Below, in pieces: positions 1 through 8,839 of a stretch of DNA of 64,000 nt. The notes under the pieces were generated by a model. It was not told the origin of the DNA, made no database searches, and saw only the letters and a list, made by a program, of their open reading frames with translations. The translations under genes and the position numbers were made by a program. The stretch spans positions 62,001 to 126,000 of the forward strand of contig NZ_BMTQ01000003.1 in the NCBI RefSeq assembly GCF_014649755.1, read 5' to 3'. Positions within the stretch are counted from its first letter, which is position 1, and each line of letters begins with the position of its first letter. This stretch comes from Streptomyces litmocidini (GTDB lineage: Bacteria > Actinomycetota > Actinomycetes > Streptomycetales > Streptomycetaceae).

Positions 1-692
1 GCGACGCGCGCGGCCTCGGTGGGAGGCCTGACGATGTGCCAGCACCGCGAGGCGAACAACTCGGCCGGCCAGTCGTACGCTTCCGCCTGTACGTCCTGCG
101 GCAGGCAGACGGTCGCCGCACCGGTTTCGACGGGGTCGGCGAGCACCCGCGCGGCGCCGAGGAGCGCCGTCGGCAGCTGCTCGGGCCGGTCGACCCGGTC
201 GAAGAACTTCGACAGCGGGCGGAAGGCGTCGTTGACGGTGACGTCGGCGGCGTAGGGCTGTTCCAGTTCCTGCAGTACCGGTGCACTGACGCGGGTCGCG
301 AAGGTGTCCGACGGCAGCAGCAGGACCGGGATGCGGTTGACGGTGGCCAGCGCCGCACCGGTGAGCATGTTCGTCGAACCGGGGCCGGTGGACGCAGTGC
401 AGGCCCAGGTCGACAGCCGGTCCCGGTGGCGGGCGTAGGCGACGGCGGTGTGCACCATGGCCTGCTCGTTGCGGGCGAGGACGTACGGAAGGTCCGGCCG
501 GCCGCCGGCCCGCCTTTCGTGTTGGAGCAGGGCTTGTCCGAGGCCGGCGACGTTGCCGTGCCCGAATATGCCGAGGACTCCGGCGAACATGCGGTGCCGT
601 TCGCCGTCGCGCTCGGTCCACTGGTTGGCCAGGAACTCCACCGTCGCCTGGGCGACCGTCAGCCGGACGGTCCGGGGTTCGTGCGGACTCAT
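1..692 (-). CDS. iolD: Trihydroxycyclohexane-1,2-dione hydrolase IolD (partial, cut at window start)
   Basis: Only the first ~230 codons lie in the window; the C-terminal part is beyond position 1. The visible part is the N-terminal thiamine-diphosphate-binding domain of an acetolactate-synthase-like enzyme, with the conserved glutamate in NEQAM (residues 75-79) and the GHGNVAG loop (residues 44-50) typical of IolD. IolD opens the ring of the dione made by IolE in the cytoplasmic myo-inositol pathway. The ATG at 692-690 overlaps the iolB stop as ATGA, so it is the fifth gene of a translationally coupled operon. iolA and any further genes would lie beyond the left edge. Confidence 0.88.
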   Translation of the reverse strand, partial: MSPHEPRTVRLTVAQATVEFLANQWTERDGERHRMFAGVLGIFGHGNVAGLGQALLQHERRAGGRPDLPYVLARNEQAMVHTAVAYARHRDRLSTWACTASTGPGSTNMLTGAALATVNRIPVLLLPSDTFATRVSAPVLQELEQPYAADVTVNDAFRPLSKFFDRVDRPEQLPTALLGAARVLADPVETGAATVCLPQDVQAEAYDWPAELFASRCWHIVRPPTEAARV

Positions 693-1654
693 GCGCCGGC
701 TCCCTCGGGGGTGACGTTCCCCGGGCTGTCGGCGAGCGGCAGCCTCGGGTCGAAAGGCGTTCGGGACCAGGTGTCGCGGATCCACGCGTGGGCGGGGTCG
801 TCGCAGATCAGCCAAGCCCGTTCGGGGCCGGGGCCCGCCATGACGTTGAGGTAGTACATGTGGGTGTCGGGGGCGGCGATCGCGGGTCCGTGCCATCCGT
901 GGGGCACCAGTACCACGTCGCCGGCACGTACCTGGGCGAGCACGTCGATGGGCCGGTCCGGGTCCGAGGCCCGTACCCGCAGGTAGCCCGTCGGGTCGGT
1001 GGCCCGCGGGTCGGCCGGGGCGGTCTCGACGTAGTAGATCTCCTCCAGGCGGGTCTCCTCGCCCGGGTGCTCGGTGTCGTGCTTGTGCGGTGGCCAGGAG
1101 CTGAAGTTGCCGGCCGGGGTGACGACCTCGCAGACGATGATCGCGTCGGCGTCGAGTACTCCGGGCGTACCGAGGTTGCGCACCTCACGGGAGGCGTTGC
1201 CGGTGCCGCGGCGCTCCACGGGAGCCTCGTCCGCGGCCAGGTGCCGGAACGGGGGCCGCGCGGCGCCGCGGCCGAACACCCGTGCGCCGGCCACCGCCAC
1301 CCGGGCCGGGCCGGCCGGGGCCGATACGGTGATCCGGAGTCCGGCCGCCGTGTACGCGATGTCGGTCGGCGCGGCGAACACGTCCCGGCGGCCTGCGAGC
1401 GGCGCCTGGTGGACACGGCCGTCGGCGTCCTCGGCGGTGACGTGGACGCTGCCCCTCAGGGGGACGACGACGTGCTCCCGGCCGTCGGCTCGCAGTCGGC
1501 GGGACTCCCCCGCCCCGAGGTGGGCGACGTGCAGGCTGGTGTGATGCCAGTGAGTCCCGTCGGGGGTGATCGCCACCTCCCAGCCGTCGGCACGGGCGGT
1601 GCCGCGGGGGCGTGTCCAGCGGGGGGCGGCGGGCTCCTGCGGTGCGGTGCTCAT
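689..1654 (-). CDS. iolB: 5-deoxy-glucuronate isomerase IolB
   Basis: This 321-residue protein has the bicupin features of IolB, including the metal-binding PPHKHD stretch (residues 188-193) followed by a glutamate about 12 residues later (ETRLEEIYY). IolB converts 5-deoxy-glucuronate to 5-dehydro-2-deoxygluconate in inositol breakdown. A longer reading frame exists upstream, but its extension is arginine-rich noise inside the preceding gene; the ATG at 1654 gives an ATGA overlap with that gene's stop. The N-terminal ~25 residues are somewhat longer than in Bacillus IolB. Confidence 0.9.
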   Translation of the reverse strand: MSTAPQEPAAPRWTRPRGTARADGWEVAITPDGTHWHHTSLHVAHLGAGESRRLRADGREHVVVPLRGSVHVTAEDADGRVHQAPLAGRRDVFAAPTDIAYTAAGLRITVSAPAGPARVAVAGARVFGRGAARPPFRHLAADEAPVERRGTGNASREVRNLGTPGVLDADAIIVCEVVTPAGNFSSWPPHKHDTEHPGEETRLEEIYYVETAPADPRATDPTGYLRVRASDPDRPIDVLAQVRAGDVVLVPHGWHGPAIAAPDTHMYYLNVMAGPGPERAWLICDDPAHAWIRDTWSRTPFDPRLPLADSPGNVTPEGAGA

Positions 1655-2532
1655 CGGCGGTTCCCGTGGACGAGGTCGGCGGCGATGTCGACGGCCTCGG
1701 CCACGTCGCCGCCCTGAGGGTAGAGCAGGGTGCGGCCGGCCACGAGGCCGCGCACGGTGGGCAGTGTCATGGCATCGCCCCACGCGGTGTAGGTGTCGTG
1801 CGGGTCGCCCTGCGGGTCGCCTCCGAGCAGGAGCGTGGGCAGGGTGGTGGCGTCCAGCACTCGTTCCAGGTCGGCGACGATCGGCAGCTTGAGCCAGGTG
1901 TAGGCGCTGGTGGCGCCGAGAGCGGTGGCGATCTGGATGGACTTCACCATGCTGGCGGGGTCGAGCAGGTTGCGTACGCCTCCGGCGTCGCGCACCGACA
2001 GGAAGGGTTCCACCATCGCCATCAGGCCGTGTTCGGCGAGGCCGGTGACGGCGGCAGCGGTCGCCTCCAGGGTGGCGGCGGTCCCGGGGTCGTCGAGGCA
2101 GATCCGGGTCAACGCCTTGCCGCCGTCCAGGCCCTGGGTGGCGATGGCCCGCGGAGTGTACGCGGTGAACCGGTCGTCGAGTTCGAAGACCGCGCCCTGC
2201 AGGCCTCCGCGGTTCATCGAGCCGATGACGTTCCGGTCTTCGAGCGCGCCCATCAGCAGCAGGTCGTCGAGCAGGTCGGGGGTGCCGAGCACGCCGTCGA
2301 CCCCGGGGCGGGAGAGTGCCGTGGCCACTCGGTCCAGCAGTTCGGTCCGGCTGGCCATGGCGCCGTCGTCGCCGCGGACGCCGAGCGCGCCGCGGGCCGG
2401 GTGGTCGGCGGCGATGATCAGAAGCCGGCCGTCCTCTCCGGCCAGTGGGCGGCGGGAGCGTTTCTGCCAGGCGTGGGCGATGAGTCCGGGCTCACGGGCC
2501 CGGAGGGCGGTGATCTCGGCGGCGTGCATCAT
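1651..2532 (-). CDS. Cgl0158-type (beta/alpha)8-barrel aldolase in the iol operon
   Basis: A 293-residue class I aldolase-like TIM barrel related to DhnA/deoxyribose-phosphate aldolases and to Cgl0158 of the Corynebacterium inositol locus. AADHP near residue 41 and a lysine in YTWLKLP (K215), a candidate Schiff-base residue, are visible. Its place between iolC and iolB suggests it cleaves 2-deoxy-5-keto-gluconate 6-phosphate, the IolJ step, but that is inferred from position. The start is ATGATG at 2532, overlapping the iolC stop. The family is often annotated simply as a deoxyribose-phosphate aldolase. Confidence 0.8.
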   Translation of the reverse strand: MMHAAEITALRAREPGLIAHAWQKRSRRPLAGEDGRLLIIAADHPARGALGVRGDDGAMASRTELLDRVATALSRPGVDGVLGTPDLLDDLLLMGALEDRNVIGSMNRGGLQGAVFELDDRFTAYTPRAIATQGLDGGKALTRICLDDPGTAATLEATAAAVTGLAEHGLMAMVEPFLSVRDAGGVRNLLDPASMVKSIQIATALGATSAYTWLKLPIVADLERVLDATTLPTLLLGGDPQGDPHDTYTAWGDAMTLPTVRGLVAGRTLLYPQGGDVAEAVDIAADLVHGNRR

Positions 2533-3503
2533 GCGGTCCCTTCGGCGTGGTCCGGCTGCCGGGAGGCCAGGGCCGCCTCCACCTCGGCGGTGGTGGGCAT
2601 GGCGGTGGAGCAGGCGAGGCGTGCGGCGACGAGTGCGCCGGCGGCGCCGGCGAAGGTGATGGTCCGGGTGAGGTCCCAGCCGCTGAGCAGGCCGTGGACG
2701 AGTGCGCCGCCGAACGCGTCGCCGGCGCCCAGGCCGTTGACGACCTCGACGGGGTGCGCCGGTACCTCGACCCGTTCGTCGCGGGTGGCGGCGAGCACCC
2801 CCTCGGGGCCCTGTTTGACGACGGCGAGGTCGAGCCCGCGTGCGAGAAGGGCGTCGGCGGCGCGGTGCGGGTCGCTCTCCCCGACAGCGATCCGGCACTC
2901 CTCCCGGTTGCCGACGGCCACGGTGCTGTGTTCCAGGGCGTGACCGATCTGTCGGCCGGCTTCCTGGGGGGAGGTCCAGAACGTCGGGCGGTAGTCGAGG
3001 TCGAGGACGGTGTGCGGGCGGCGGGCCCGGGCCTGCCATGCGGCGATGTGGGCGGTGCGGCTGGGCTCGGCCGAGAGGCCGGTGGCGGTCGTCCAGAGCA
3101 CGCGCGCGTCGCGTATGTCGGCCAGCGGCAGGTCGCCGGGCTCGATCATCAGGTCGGGGGCGGTGGGGTAGCGGTAGAAGTACAGAGGGAAGTCGTCGGG
3201 CGGGAAGATCTCGCAGAAGGTGACCGGTGTGGGCGGCCCGTCCGGCGCGGTCAGGGGCCGGATGTGGGTGGGGTCGACGCCGAGCCGCGCGGCTTCCTGT
3301 CGTACGTAGCGGCCGAAGGGGTCGCGTCCGACGCGGGTGACGAGGGCGGTGGCGTGGCCGTGGCGGGCGGCGGCGACCGCGACGTTGGTCGCGCTGCCGC
3401 CGAGGAACTTCTCGAACGTGCGCACGCGGTCGAGGCCGACGCCGTGGTCGAGCGGGTAGATATCGACTCCGGTGCGCCCGATGGCGATCAGGTCGTGGGC
3501 CAT
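2529..3503 (-). CDS. iolC: 5-dehydro-2-deoxygluconokinase IolC (PfkB family)
   Basis: This 324-residue PfkB-fold sugar kinase has the N-terminal GGSATNVAV glycine motif (residues 35-43) and the C-terminal NGLGAGDAF signature, with the catalytic aspartate at about residue 262. In the inositol pathway IolC phosphorylates 5-dehydro-2-deoxygluconate made by IolB. It lies 4 nt after the iolE stop and overlaps the next gene by ATGA. A generic ribokinase or fructokinase is possible from the family alone; the operon context favours IolC. Confidence 0.87.
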   Translation of the reverse strand: MAHDLIAIGRTGVDIYPLDHGVGLDRVRTFEKFLGGSATNVAVAAARHGHATALVTRVGRDPFGRYVRQEAARLGVDPTHIRPLTAPDGPPTPVTFCEIFPPDDFPLYFYRYPTAPDLMIEPGDLPLADIRDARVLWTTATGLSAEPSRTAHIAAWQARARRPHTVLDLDYRPTFWTSPQEAGRQIGHALEHSTVAVGNREECRIAVGESDPHRAADALLARGLDLAVVKQGPEGVLAATRDERVEVPAHPVEVVNGLGAGDAFGGALVHGLLSGWDLTRTITFAGAAGALVAARLACSTAMPTTAEVEAALASRQPDHAEGTA

Positions 3504-3507
3504 CGGT

Positions 3508-4449
3508 TCATGCCCCTGCGGGGTGCGAGGGGCCCGTGGCGGCTTCGGCGAAGGACAGGAGTCGTTCCAGAGAGGCCTTCGCGTCGTTCAGCGGGTCGTG
3601 GGCGCCGTCCTGTCCGGGCGGGGCGGGGAGGACGGTGTCCTGCTCCAGCACGTACCAGCCGGAGTAGCCGTGCGACTCGAGTACGCGGACGATCGCGGCG
3701 ATGTCGACGTCACCGGCGCCCAGAGGCGCGTACATGCCCTCGGCGACGCCCTGCGTGTAGGTGAGCTCTCCGGATCGGACCTGGTCGGCGAGGTGTCGGC
3801 GTACGTCCTTCAGGTGGACGTGGGCGATGCGGTCGGGTGCACGGGCGGCCAGGGCGACCGGATCGCCGCCGCCGATGAGGTAGTGCCCGGTGTCCAGACA
3901 GAGGGCGATGCGGCAGCCGTCGAGGACGCGCCGGGTCTCTTCGGCCGTCTCGACCAGGGTGCCGACGTGCGGGTGGAGGGCGGCGGTGAGACCGGCCTCG
4001 GCGGCCGCCTCGTCGATCCGGTCGAGGTTGGCCAGCAGGGTGCTCCAGCCGTCGGCGTCCGGCGCGGGGCGGTCGTCGTAGCCGTCGCCGCCGCCGACGG
4101 CCGCGACGACGACCGTGGTCGCGCCCGCCACGAGCAGGTCCGCCATCGCGGTCTCCACCCGGGGCAGCGGATCGTGGTCGGGGTCGTGCAGGACGACGGG
4201 CACGAACTGGCCCACCGCCCGCAACCCGTACGCGGAGAGGATCTCGGCCTTGGCCGCGGGAGCGTCGGGCAGGAAACCGTCGGGGCCGAACTCCGTGGCG
4301 GCCAGGCCGATGTCACGCATCTGGCGCAGCACCACGTCCGGTGCCAGCTGATGGCCCCAGCCGGGGACCTCGCACACGCCCCAGGAGATCGGTGCGCCGG
4401 CGATGCGCCTGACGAGGGGCGCGTCGGCGCCGGGCGGCGTAATACGCAT
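3508..4449 (-). CDS. iolE: Inosose dehydratase (IolE/MocC-type TIM barrel)
   Basis: A 313-residue xylose-isomerase-like barrel that begins with the IAGAPISWGVCEVPGWG pattern common to actinobacterial inosose dehydratases. Expected metal ligands are visible in TEFGPDGF (residues 52-59), HPHVGT (159-164), DTGH (186-189) and HVHLKD (210-215). The reaction dehydrates scyllo-inosose to the dione used by IolD. It is the first gene of the operon; a 15-bp palindromic operator lies about 100 bp upstream. IolH-type isomerases are close relatives, so the exact step is inferred from the otherwise complete iol set. Confidence 0.75.
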   Translation of the reverse strand: MRITPPGADAPLVRRIAGAPISWGVCEVPGWGHQLAPDVVLRQMRDIGLAATEFGPDGFLPDAPAAKAEILSAYGLRAVGQFVPVVLHDPDHDPLPRVETAMADLLVAGATTVVVAAVGGGDGYDDRPAPDADGWSTLLANLDRIDEAAAEAGLTAALHPHVGTLVETAEETRRVLDGCRIALCLDTGHYLIGGGDPVALAARAPDRIAHVHLKDVRRHLADQVRSGELTYTQGVAEGMYAPLGAGDVDIAAIVRVLESHGYSGWYVLEQDTVLPAPPGQDGAHDPLNDAKASLERLLSFAEAATGPSHPAGA

Positions 4450-4542
4450 ACCAAGTCCTTCTTCCGGTGGTCGTGGGGTGCGGGCCTGGCGCCCGGTCGT
4501 CTGCAGACGAGCCTGCCCTTCCCGGTGATACCTGTCAACAGT

Positions 4543-4554
4543 ATGTCAGGACAT
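4543..4554. promoter_or_regulatory. Palindromic operator upstream of the iol operon
   Basis: ATGTC-AG-GACAT is a perfect 5+2+5 palindrome within GTATGTCAGGACATT (4541-4555). It sits 94 bp upstream of the iolE start. The 15-bp motif recurs with one base changed at 12071-12085, upstream of the transporter operon. A second inverted repeat, AGGACA-N6-TGTCCT, overlaps it at 4548-4565. The GntR regulator encoded at 15236 is the obvious candidate to bind here. The rest of 4450-4820 holds no convincing gene. Confidence 0.7.
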
Positions 4555-4827
4555 TATGTTGTCCTGTACTTACGGGAGTTGTGGTGCAGTCCGAGCCGCC
4601 GGCCTCAGCACCGTCACCAGGCGTCTGGACTCCGCCGCGCGCGGGACGCGCCGGCCGCGGGCGCTCCGGCCGGGATGCCGTGGCCGACCGTCCGCGTGCT
4701 CACCGTCATGCGTGCTCGCCGTCCCGCATACTCATCGTCCTGCTCGTCCGCCTCGTGTACGAGCGACGCGTCGGCCGGCCCGTCGGCTGTCGGCATAGAT
4801 CGGCGTAGATCGGCGCTGCCGGTTCAT

Positions 4828-4885
4828 CGGCGTGTCACGCCGTCAGAAACGCGAAGAGGGGGCCGCGCGGTCCGCGCGGCCCCCT
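4828..4885 (-). terminator. Two adjacent hairpins after the transporter/phosphatase operon
   Basis: Two near-perfect inverted repeats follow one another: CGGCGTG-T-CACGCCG (4828-4842) and a 14-bp stem with a single central base (arms 4857-4870 and 4872-4885). They lie about 155 bp downstream of the last gene of the 11957-5040 operon and upstream of the iol promoter. They probably end transcription of that operon before it reaches the iol operator. There is no T-tract, as is usual for Streptomyces hairpin terminators. Confidence 0.55.
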
Positions 4886-5039
4886 CCCCCGCACCCCGTC
4901 CGCTCCCCGGCTTCGGAGGGGCTCGGTGAGCAGTGCGCGAAACGCGCCCCGTGTCCGGTTCCGGCCGCCTGTGCCGGCGGACAGCACCGGGCAGGTGGCC
5001 GGAGGACGGTCGGCTCCGGCCCGGCGGGCCGGGAAGCGG

Positions 5040-5897
5040 TCACGGCCGCCGGGACCGCTCCACCAGGATGTGTTCGACCAGGTCCGCGACTGCGCCCTGG
5101 GCGCACCCGCCGACCACCAGGTCGGCGGCGCGGCGCACCTGCTCGTGACCGTCGCCGACCGCCGCGCCGAGGGCCGCGGCGCGCACCATGCCGGTGTCGT
5201 TGGGGTTGTCGCCGATCGCGGCCACGCGCGCCATCGGGACTCCGCAGTGCCGCGCGAGGTGGCGCAGCGCGGCTTCCTTGCCCGCTCCGATGGGGAGGAT
5301 CTCCAGGTAGGTGTCCTCGGACTGCACCAGCGTGGCGTCGGGACAGTGCCGCGCGGCCAGCCGTACCAGAGGGTCGAGACCCGGCCGGTCGGCGAAGAGC
5401 ATGACCTTCGTGGGCGCCCCCTCCGGCGGGTCCGCCAACAGCTTGATGCGGTCGCGTGCGGCGTAGGCCACGAGTACAGGAGCGGGGCGCAGCACGTAGG
5501 CGTCCTCTCCGAGGAAGGCGACCGCTCCCGTGCCGGCGGGAAGGGCGGGGAGCAGCTCGTCGCGCACCGTCGGCCAGAACGCGCCCAGGTTCAGGTCGAG
5601 CAGCCGCTCGCCGGTGCGCGGGTCGACGACGCGCGCACCGTTGTAGACGATCATCGGCGTGGTCAGACCGAGTTCGCGGTGGTAGCGGCCCGCGGAGACT
5701 TCGTTGCGGCCGGTGGCGATGACGACGGTGCCGCCGAGGTCCTGGTAGCGGCGCAGGGCCTGGGCGCTGCGCCGGACGATGCGCAGCCGACGGTCCACCA
5801 GGGTGCCGTCGAGGTCGGTGACGAGCCACTGGTAGCGCAGGCCGAGGCCGGGCGCGGTGGCGGGCGCCGGGCTCGGCGCGGTGGGGTCGGCGCTCAT
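5040..5897 (-). CDS. Cof-type HAD-IIB hydrolase (sugar-phosphate phosphatase-like)
   Basis: A 285-residue HAD phosphatase with motif I DLDGT (residues 28-32), motif II ATGR in VIATGRNEVS and the C-terminal GDNPNDTGM acidic motif, with a large type-IIB cap between. Such enzymes dephosphorylate sugar and polyol phosphates in the cytoplasm. It is the last gene of the transporter operon and its ATG overlaps the IMPase stop (ATGA). With the IMPase and the other HAD enzyme it makes three phosphatases behind one importer, which suggests the imported substrate is phosphorylated. The substrate itself is not determined by the sequence. Confidence 0.82.
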   Translation of the reverse strand: MSADPTAPSPAPATAPGLGLRYQWLVTDLDGTLVDRRLRIVRRSAQALRRYQDLGGTVVIATGRNEVSAGRYHRELGLTTPMIVYNGARVVDPRTGERLLDLNLGAFWPTVRDELLPALPAGTGAVAFLGEDAYVLRPAPVLVAYAARDRIKLLADPPEGAPTKVMLFADRPGLDPLVRLAARHCPDATLVQSEDTYLEILPIGAGKEAALRHLARHCGVPMARVAAIGDNPNDTGMVRAAALGAAVGDGHEQVRRAADLVVGGCAQGAVADLVEHILVERSRRP

Positions 5898-6721
5898 CGG
5901 GCCCTCCTGGCGGGGAGCCCGGACTCGTACCAGTCGACGAACTCCTCGGCGGCCGGCACCGGGCCTGCGCGGTGGGCGAGGTAGCCGGGCTGGTCCCAGC
6001 CCCCGGCGCCGGCGAACGGCCGGTACACCGCGCCCGCGCCGCGTACCAGTACCTGCGCGGCACACACGTCCCAGGCGTTGACGGAGGTGCCGAGCGCGAC
6101 GTCGCACCATCCGGCGGCCACGTGGGCCAGGGTCAGCGCGGCGCTCCCGGTGCGGCGCACGGTGCCGTACCGGGCGACGAGTTCCCCGAAGCGCGGCAGG
6201 GTCTGAGGGTCGTTCCGGGCCAGCTCGCGGCTGTTGGGGAAGCTGGTGATGAGCAGGCCCTGGGCCTCGTCCCGTACGCCGGTGGGGCGCAACCGCTCGC
6301 CGCCGAGGTAGCCGCCGCGGGTGTCGGCGGTGAAGACGTGGCCGGTCACCGGGTCGACGATCACGCCCGCTACGGGTTCGCCGTCGACGGTCGCGCCGAT
6401 GGACGTACAGAAGAAGGCCAGGCCGCGGGCGAAGTTGGCGGTGCCGTCGATGGGATCGACGTACCAGGCGACCCGTCCGCCGCCCTTCCGCCGGCCGCCT
6501 TCCTCGCCCACGACGGTGCTGTCCGGCACCCGTTCGAGCAACAGTTCGCGAATGCGCTCCTCGGCGCGCTTGTCGTGCACGGTGACCGGGTCGTGTTCGT
6601 CCCGTTTGAAGTCCACGTCCATCGCGCCGCGGAATGCCGTCAGCAGGTCGGGCGCGACGGCGAGCGCCGCCTCCTCGGCGACCTCCCGCAACCGGGCCGC
6701 CAGGTCGTCGAGTTCACTCAT
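5894..6721 (-). CDS. Inositol-monophosphatase-family phosphatase
   Basis: A 275-residue member of the Mg/Li-dependent IMPase/FBPase superfamily. Metal-binding VGEEGG (residues 71-76) and DPIDGTANF (89-97), plus the C-terminal NAWDVCAAQ motif, are intact. IMPases hydrolyse inositol monophosphate and related substrates such as histidinol phosphate. Here it lies in an ABC importer operon next to inositol catabolic genes, so inositol monophosphate is the most economical substrate, as inference. The ATG at 6721 was chosen because the upstream extension is low-complexity and proline/arginine-rich. Confidence 0.83.
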   Translation of the reverse strand: MSELDDLAARLREVAEEAALAVAPDLLTAFRGAMDVDFKRDEHDPVTVHDKRAEERIRELLLERVPDSTVVGEEGGRRKGGGRVAWYVDPIDGTANFARGLAFFCTSIGATVDGEPVAGVIVDPVTGHVFTADTRGGYLGGERLRPTGVRDEAQGLLITSFPNSRELARNDPQTLPRFGELVARYGTVRRTGSAALTLAHVAAGWCDVALGTSVNAWDVCAAQVLVRGAGAVYRPFAGAGGWDQPGYLAHRAGPVPAAEEFVDWYESGLPARRAR

Positions 6722-6899
6722 GCTGTGGCCGCCTCCTCGGGTCGTGTGCCGGAAGCTCCGTCGGGTCGGCGGCGTCCGGTTCGGTTGCCGGCGGACCGCA
6801 CCGGTGCGTCGCCGTGGTGCGGGAGCGGAGCCCTCGGGGAGACGGGCGGGCGCCACGGGGGGATCCTCACGCCCGTGGTCGGCGTTCGGGAGGCGGTGC

Positions 6900-7685
6900 T
6901 CATCGGTCCGCGCAGGACACGGTGCTGATCAGCAGTCGGCGCAACTCATGGGGATCGCCCACCACCCTGTCCGGTTCGGCCTGGACGACGTACGGCCGGT
7001 CGTAGGTGCCGCGGGCCTCCATGAGGATGGCCGCCCCCACTCCGGCGCGGCGGCCGCACAGCACGTCCCGGTCGTAGTTGTCCCCCACGTACCAGCATGC
7101 GGCCGGATCCGTCGCCAGCGCGCGGGCGGCGATGCGGATCAGTTCGGGGTTGGGTTTGCGGACGGCGACCTCGTCGCTGTAGACCTGCACGGCCACCCGC
7201 TTGTCGAGGCTGTGCGCGGACATGTACTCGCGGTGCACGGACCCGGCCAGCGCGTTGGAGACGATGCCGACCTTGATGCCGTGTTCGTCGCAGGTGTCGA
7301 GCAGTGCGTCGATGCCGGGCCGGGTGGTGCGGTCCTGCTTCAGCTGGCCGAGCCGGTGGCACAGCGGCTGGGCGTGGGCCGTGACCCAGGCCAGCGCGGA
7401 GTCGGGCCAGTCGGCGGCGACGAATTCGGTCCAGAAGCGCCGGTGCGTCATCTCGCGTGGTGCGGACGGCCGGCTCATGGCGTTCTTCCAGTGCGAGTCG
7501 GCGGTGGAGCCGGCCTTCAGGTCGGCTTCGATGTGCTCGGCGGTCAGGTCGTGGCAGCCGGCCGCGGTCAGCGCGGCGTGCAGTTCGGCGGCCATCTCCC
7601 GGGACCATGAGGTTCGGCCGGCGGTGGTCACGACCACTCCGCCGAAGTCCAGCAGGAGGGTCTCGGGGCGGGTCAGCTGGTCCAT
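6900..7685 (-). CDS. HAD-IA family hydrolase
   Basis: A 261-residue haloacid-dehalogenase-like phosphatase: motif I LLDFGGVVVT (nucleophile D13), motif II SNALAG, motif III KPNPELIRIAARAL and motif IV YVGDNYDRDV. The first motif has DFGG rather than DxD, a common variant in this subfamily, so the usual general-acid aspartate is absent. It overlaps the ATPase gene by 13 nt, indicating co-translation, and is followed by a 178-nt gap before the IMPase gene. It probably takes part in stripping phosphate from the imported compound; the substrate is unknown. Confidence 0.78.
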   Translation of the reverse strand: MDQLTRPETLLLDFGGVVVTTAGRTSWSREMAAELHAALTAAGCHDLTAEHIEADLKAGSTADSHWKNAMSRPSAPREMTHRRFWTEFVAADWPDSALAWVTAHAQPLCHRLGQLKQDRTTRPGIDALLDTCDEHGIKVGIVSNALAGSVHREYMSAHSLDKRVAVQVYSDEVAVRKPNPELIRIAARALATDPAACWYVGDNYDRDVLCGRRAGVGAAILMEARGTYDRPYVVQAEPDRVVGDPHELRRLLISTVSCADR

Positions 7686-8833
7686 GTGGCGGCGTTCTCC
7701 TCGTTCTCCTCGGCCTGTGCGGGTGCCGGTACGGCAGCCGCGGCTTCGGGCAGCCGATCGCCCTCCTCGTCGAACAGGTGCAGGTCGGCCGGGCGGACGG
7801 CGCAGCGCACGGTGGCGCCCGGTGCGGCGTCCACCTTGCCGTACGCCAGGAGGTACAGCTCGGTGCTCACGGCTGTGACCAGCACCGTCGTGCTGGAGCC
7901 CGTGGGCAGTGCGGCCTTGACGACCGCTTCGAAGACGAAGTCCGCCTCCGTCGCCTGTTCGGTGTCGGCGAGCAGGCGCAGCGCCTCCGGCCGTACGCCG
8001 ATGGTGGCCGGCCGGCCGGCCGGGCCGGGACGTTCGTCCTCCACCCGTTCGCGCACGGCCCCGGTGAAGGCGTCGCCGCCCACGTCGAAGAGGTTCATCG
8101 GCGGGCTGCCGACGAAGCGGGCCACGAAGGTGTTGGCCGGGCGGGAGTAGACGTCCATGGGCGGGGCCATCTGTTGCACGACCCCCTTCTCCATGACCAC
8201 GACGTGGGTGGCCATGGTCATCGCCTCCAGCTGGTCGTGGGTGACGAAGACGATGGTGTGGCCCGTCTCGTCGTGGATGCGCTTCAGCTCGGCACGCATG
8301 TCGAGACGCAGCTGGGCGTCGAGGTTGGACAGCGGTTCGTCGAGCAGGAGCACCTCGGGGCTGACGGCGAGCATGCGGGCGAGGGAGACGCGTTGTTGCT
8401 GTCCGCCGGACAGCTCCGCGGGGTAACGGTCGGCGGCCCATTCGATCTGCATCATCTTCAGAGCGGCGAGGGCGCGTTCGGTCCGTTCCGCCTGTCTGGT
8501 CTTCCGCACCTTCAGGCCGAACTCGACGTTCTTGGCCACCGTCAGGTGCGGCCACAGCGCGTAGTTCTGGAAGACCAGGCCCATCCCGCGTTTCTCGGGC
8601 GGTACGAAGAGGCCGTCGCGGATGGAGTCCATGATCCGGCCGCCGACGGTGATGCTGCCGTCGTCGAGCGTCTCCAGCCCCGAGATCATGCGCAGGGTGG
8701 TGGTCTTTCCGCAGCCGGAGGGACCGAGCAGGCAGGTGAACGAGCCGGAGGGGATCTCCAGGTTCAGGTTGTCCACGGCGGGCGGGCCGGAGCCGTAGCT
8801 CTTGCGCACCGACGTGAGCGTGATGGTCGGCAT
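7673..8833 (-). CDS. ABC transporter ATPase (AfuC/FbpC/PotA type)
   Basis: This 386-residue ATPase has Walker A GPSGCGKTT (residues 37-45), signature LSGGQQQR (141-148), Walker B VLLLDEP (161-167), a switch histidine in FVTHD, and a C-terminal TOBE-like region from about residue 245. It energises the two-domain permease encoded 6 nt upstream. By family it groups with iron(III)/polyamine/sugar-phosphate importers; the phosphatases downstream argue against iron. The alanine- and glutamate-rich tail (PAPAQAEENEENAA) is unusual but is translated into the overlap with the HAD gene. Confidence 0.88.
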   Translation of the reverse strand: MPTITLTSVRKSYGSGPPAVDNLNLEIPSGSFTCLLGPSGCGKTTTLRMISGLETLDDGSITVGGRIMDSIRDGLFVPPEKRGMGLVFQNYALWPHLTVAKNVEFGLKVRKTRQAERTERALAALKMMQIEWAADRYPAELSGGQQQRVSLARMLAVSPEVLLLDEPLSNLDAQLRLDMRAELKRIHDETGHTIVFVTHDQLEAMTMATHVVVMEKGVVQQMAPPMDVYSRPANTFVARFVGSPPMNLFDVGGDAFTGAVRERVEDERPGPAGRPATIGVRPEALRLLADTEQATEADFVFEAVVKAALPTGSSTTVLVTAVSTELYLLAYGKVDAAPGATVRCAVRPADLHLFDEEGDRLPEAAAAVPAPAQAEENEENAATWTS

Positions 8834-8839
8834 GGAGTG

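Noticed and set aside
4821..4843. Possible PHO-box-like pair (GTTCATCGGCG, TGTCACGCCGT)
   Set aside because: It lies downstream of the HAD gene inside a hairpin, the second unit fits poorly, and no promoter appears to depend on it.
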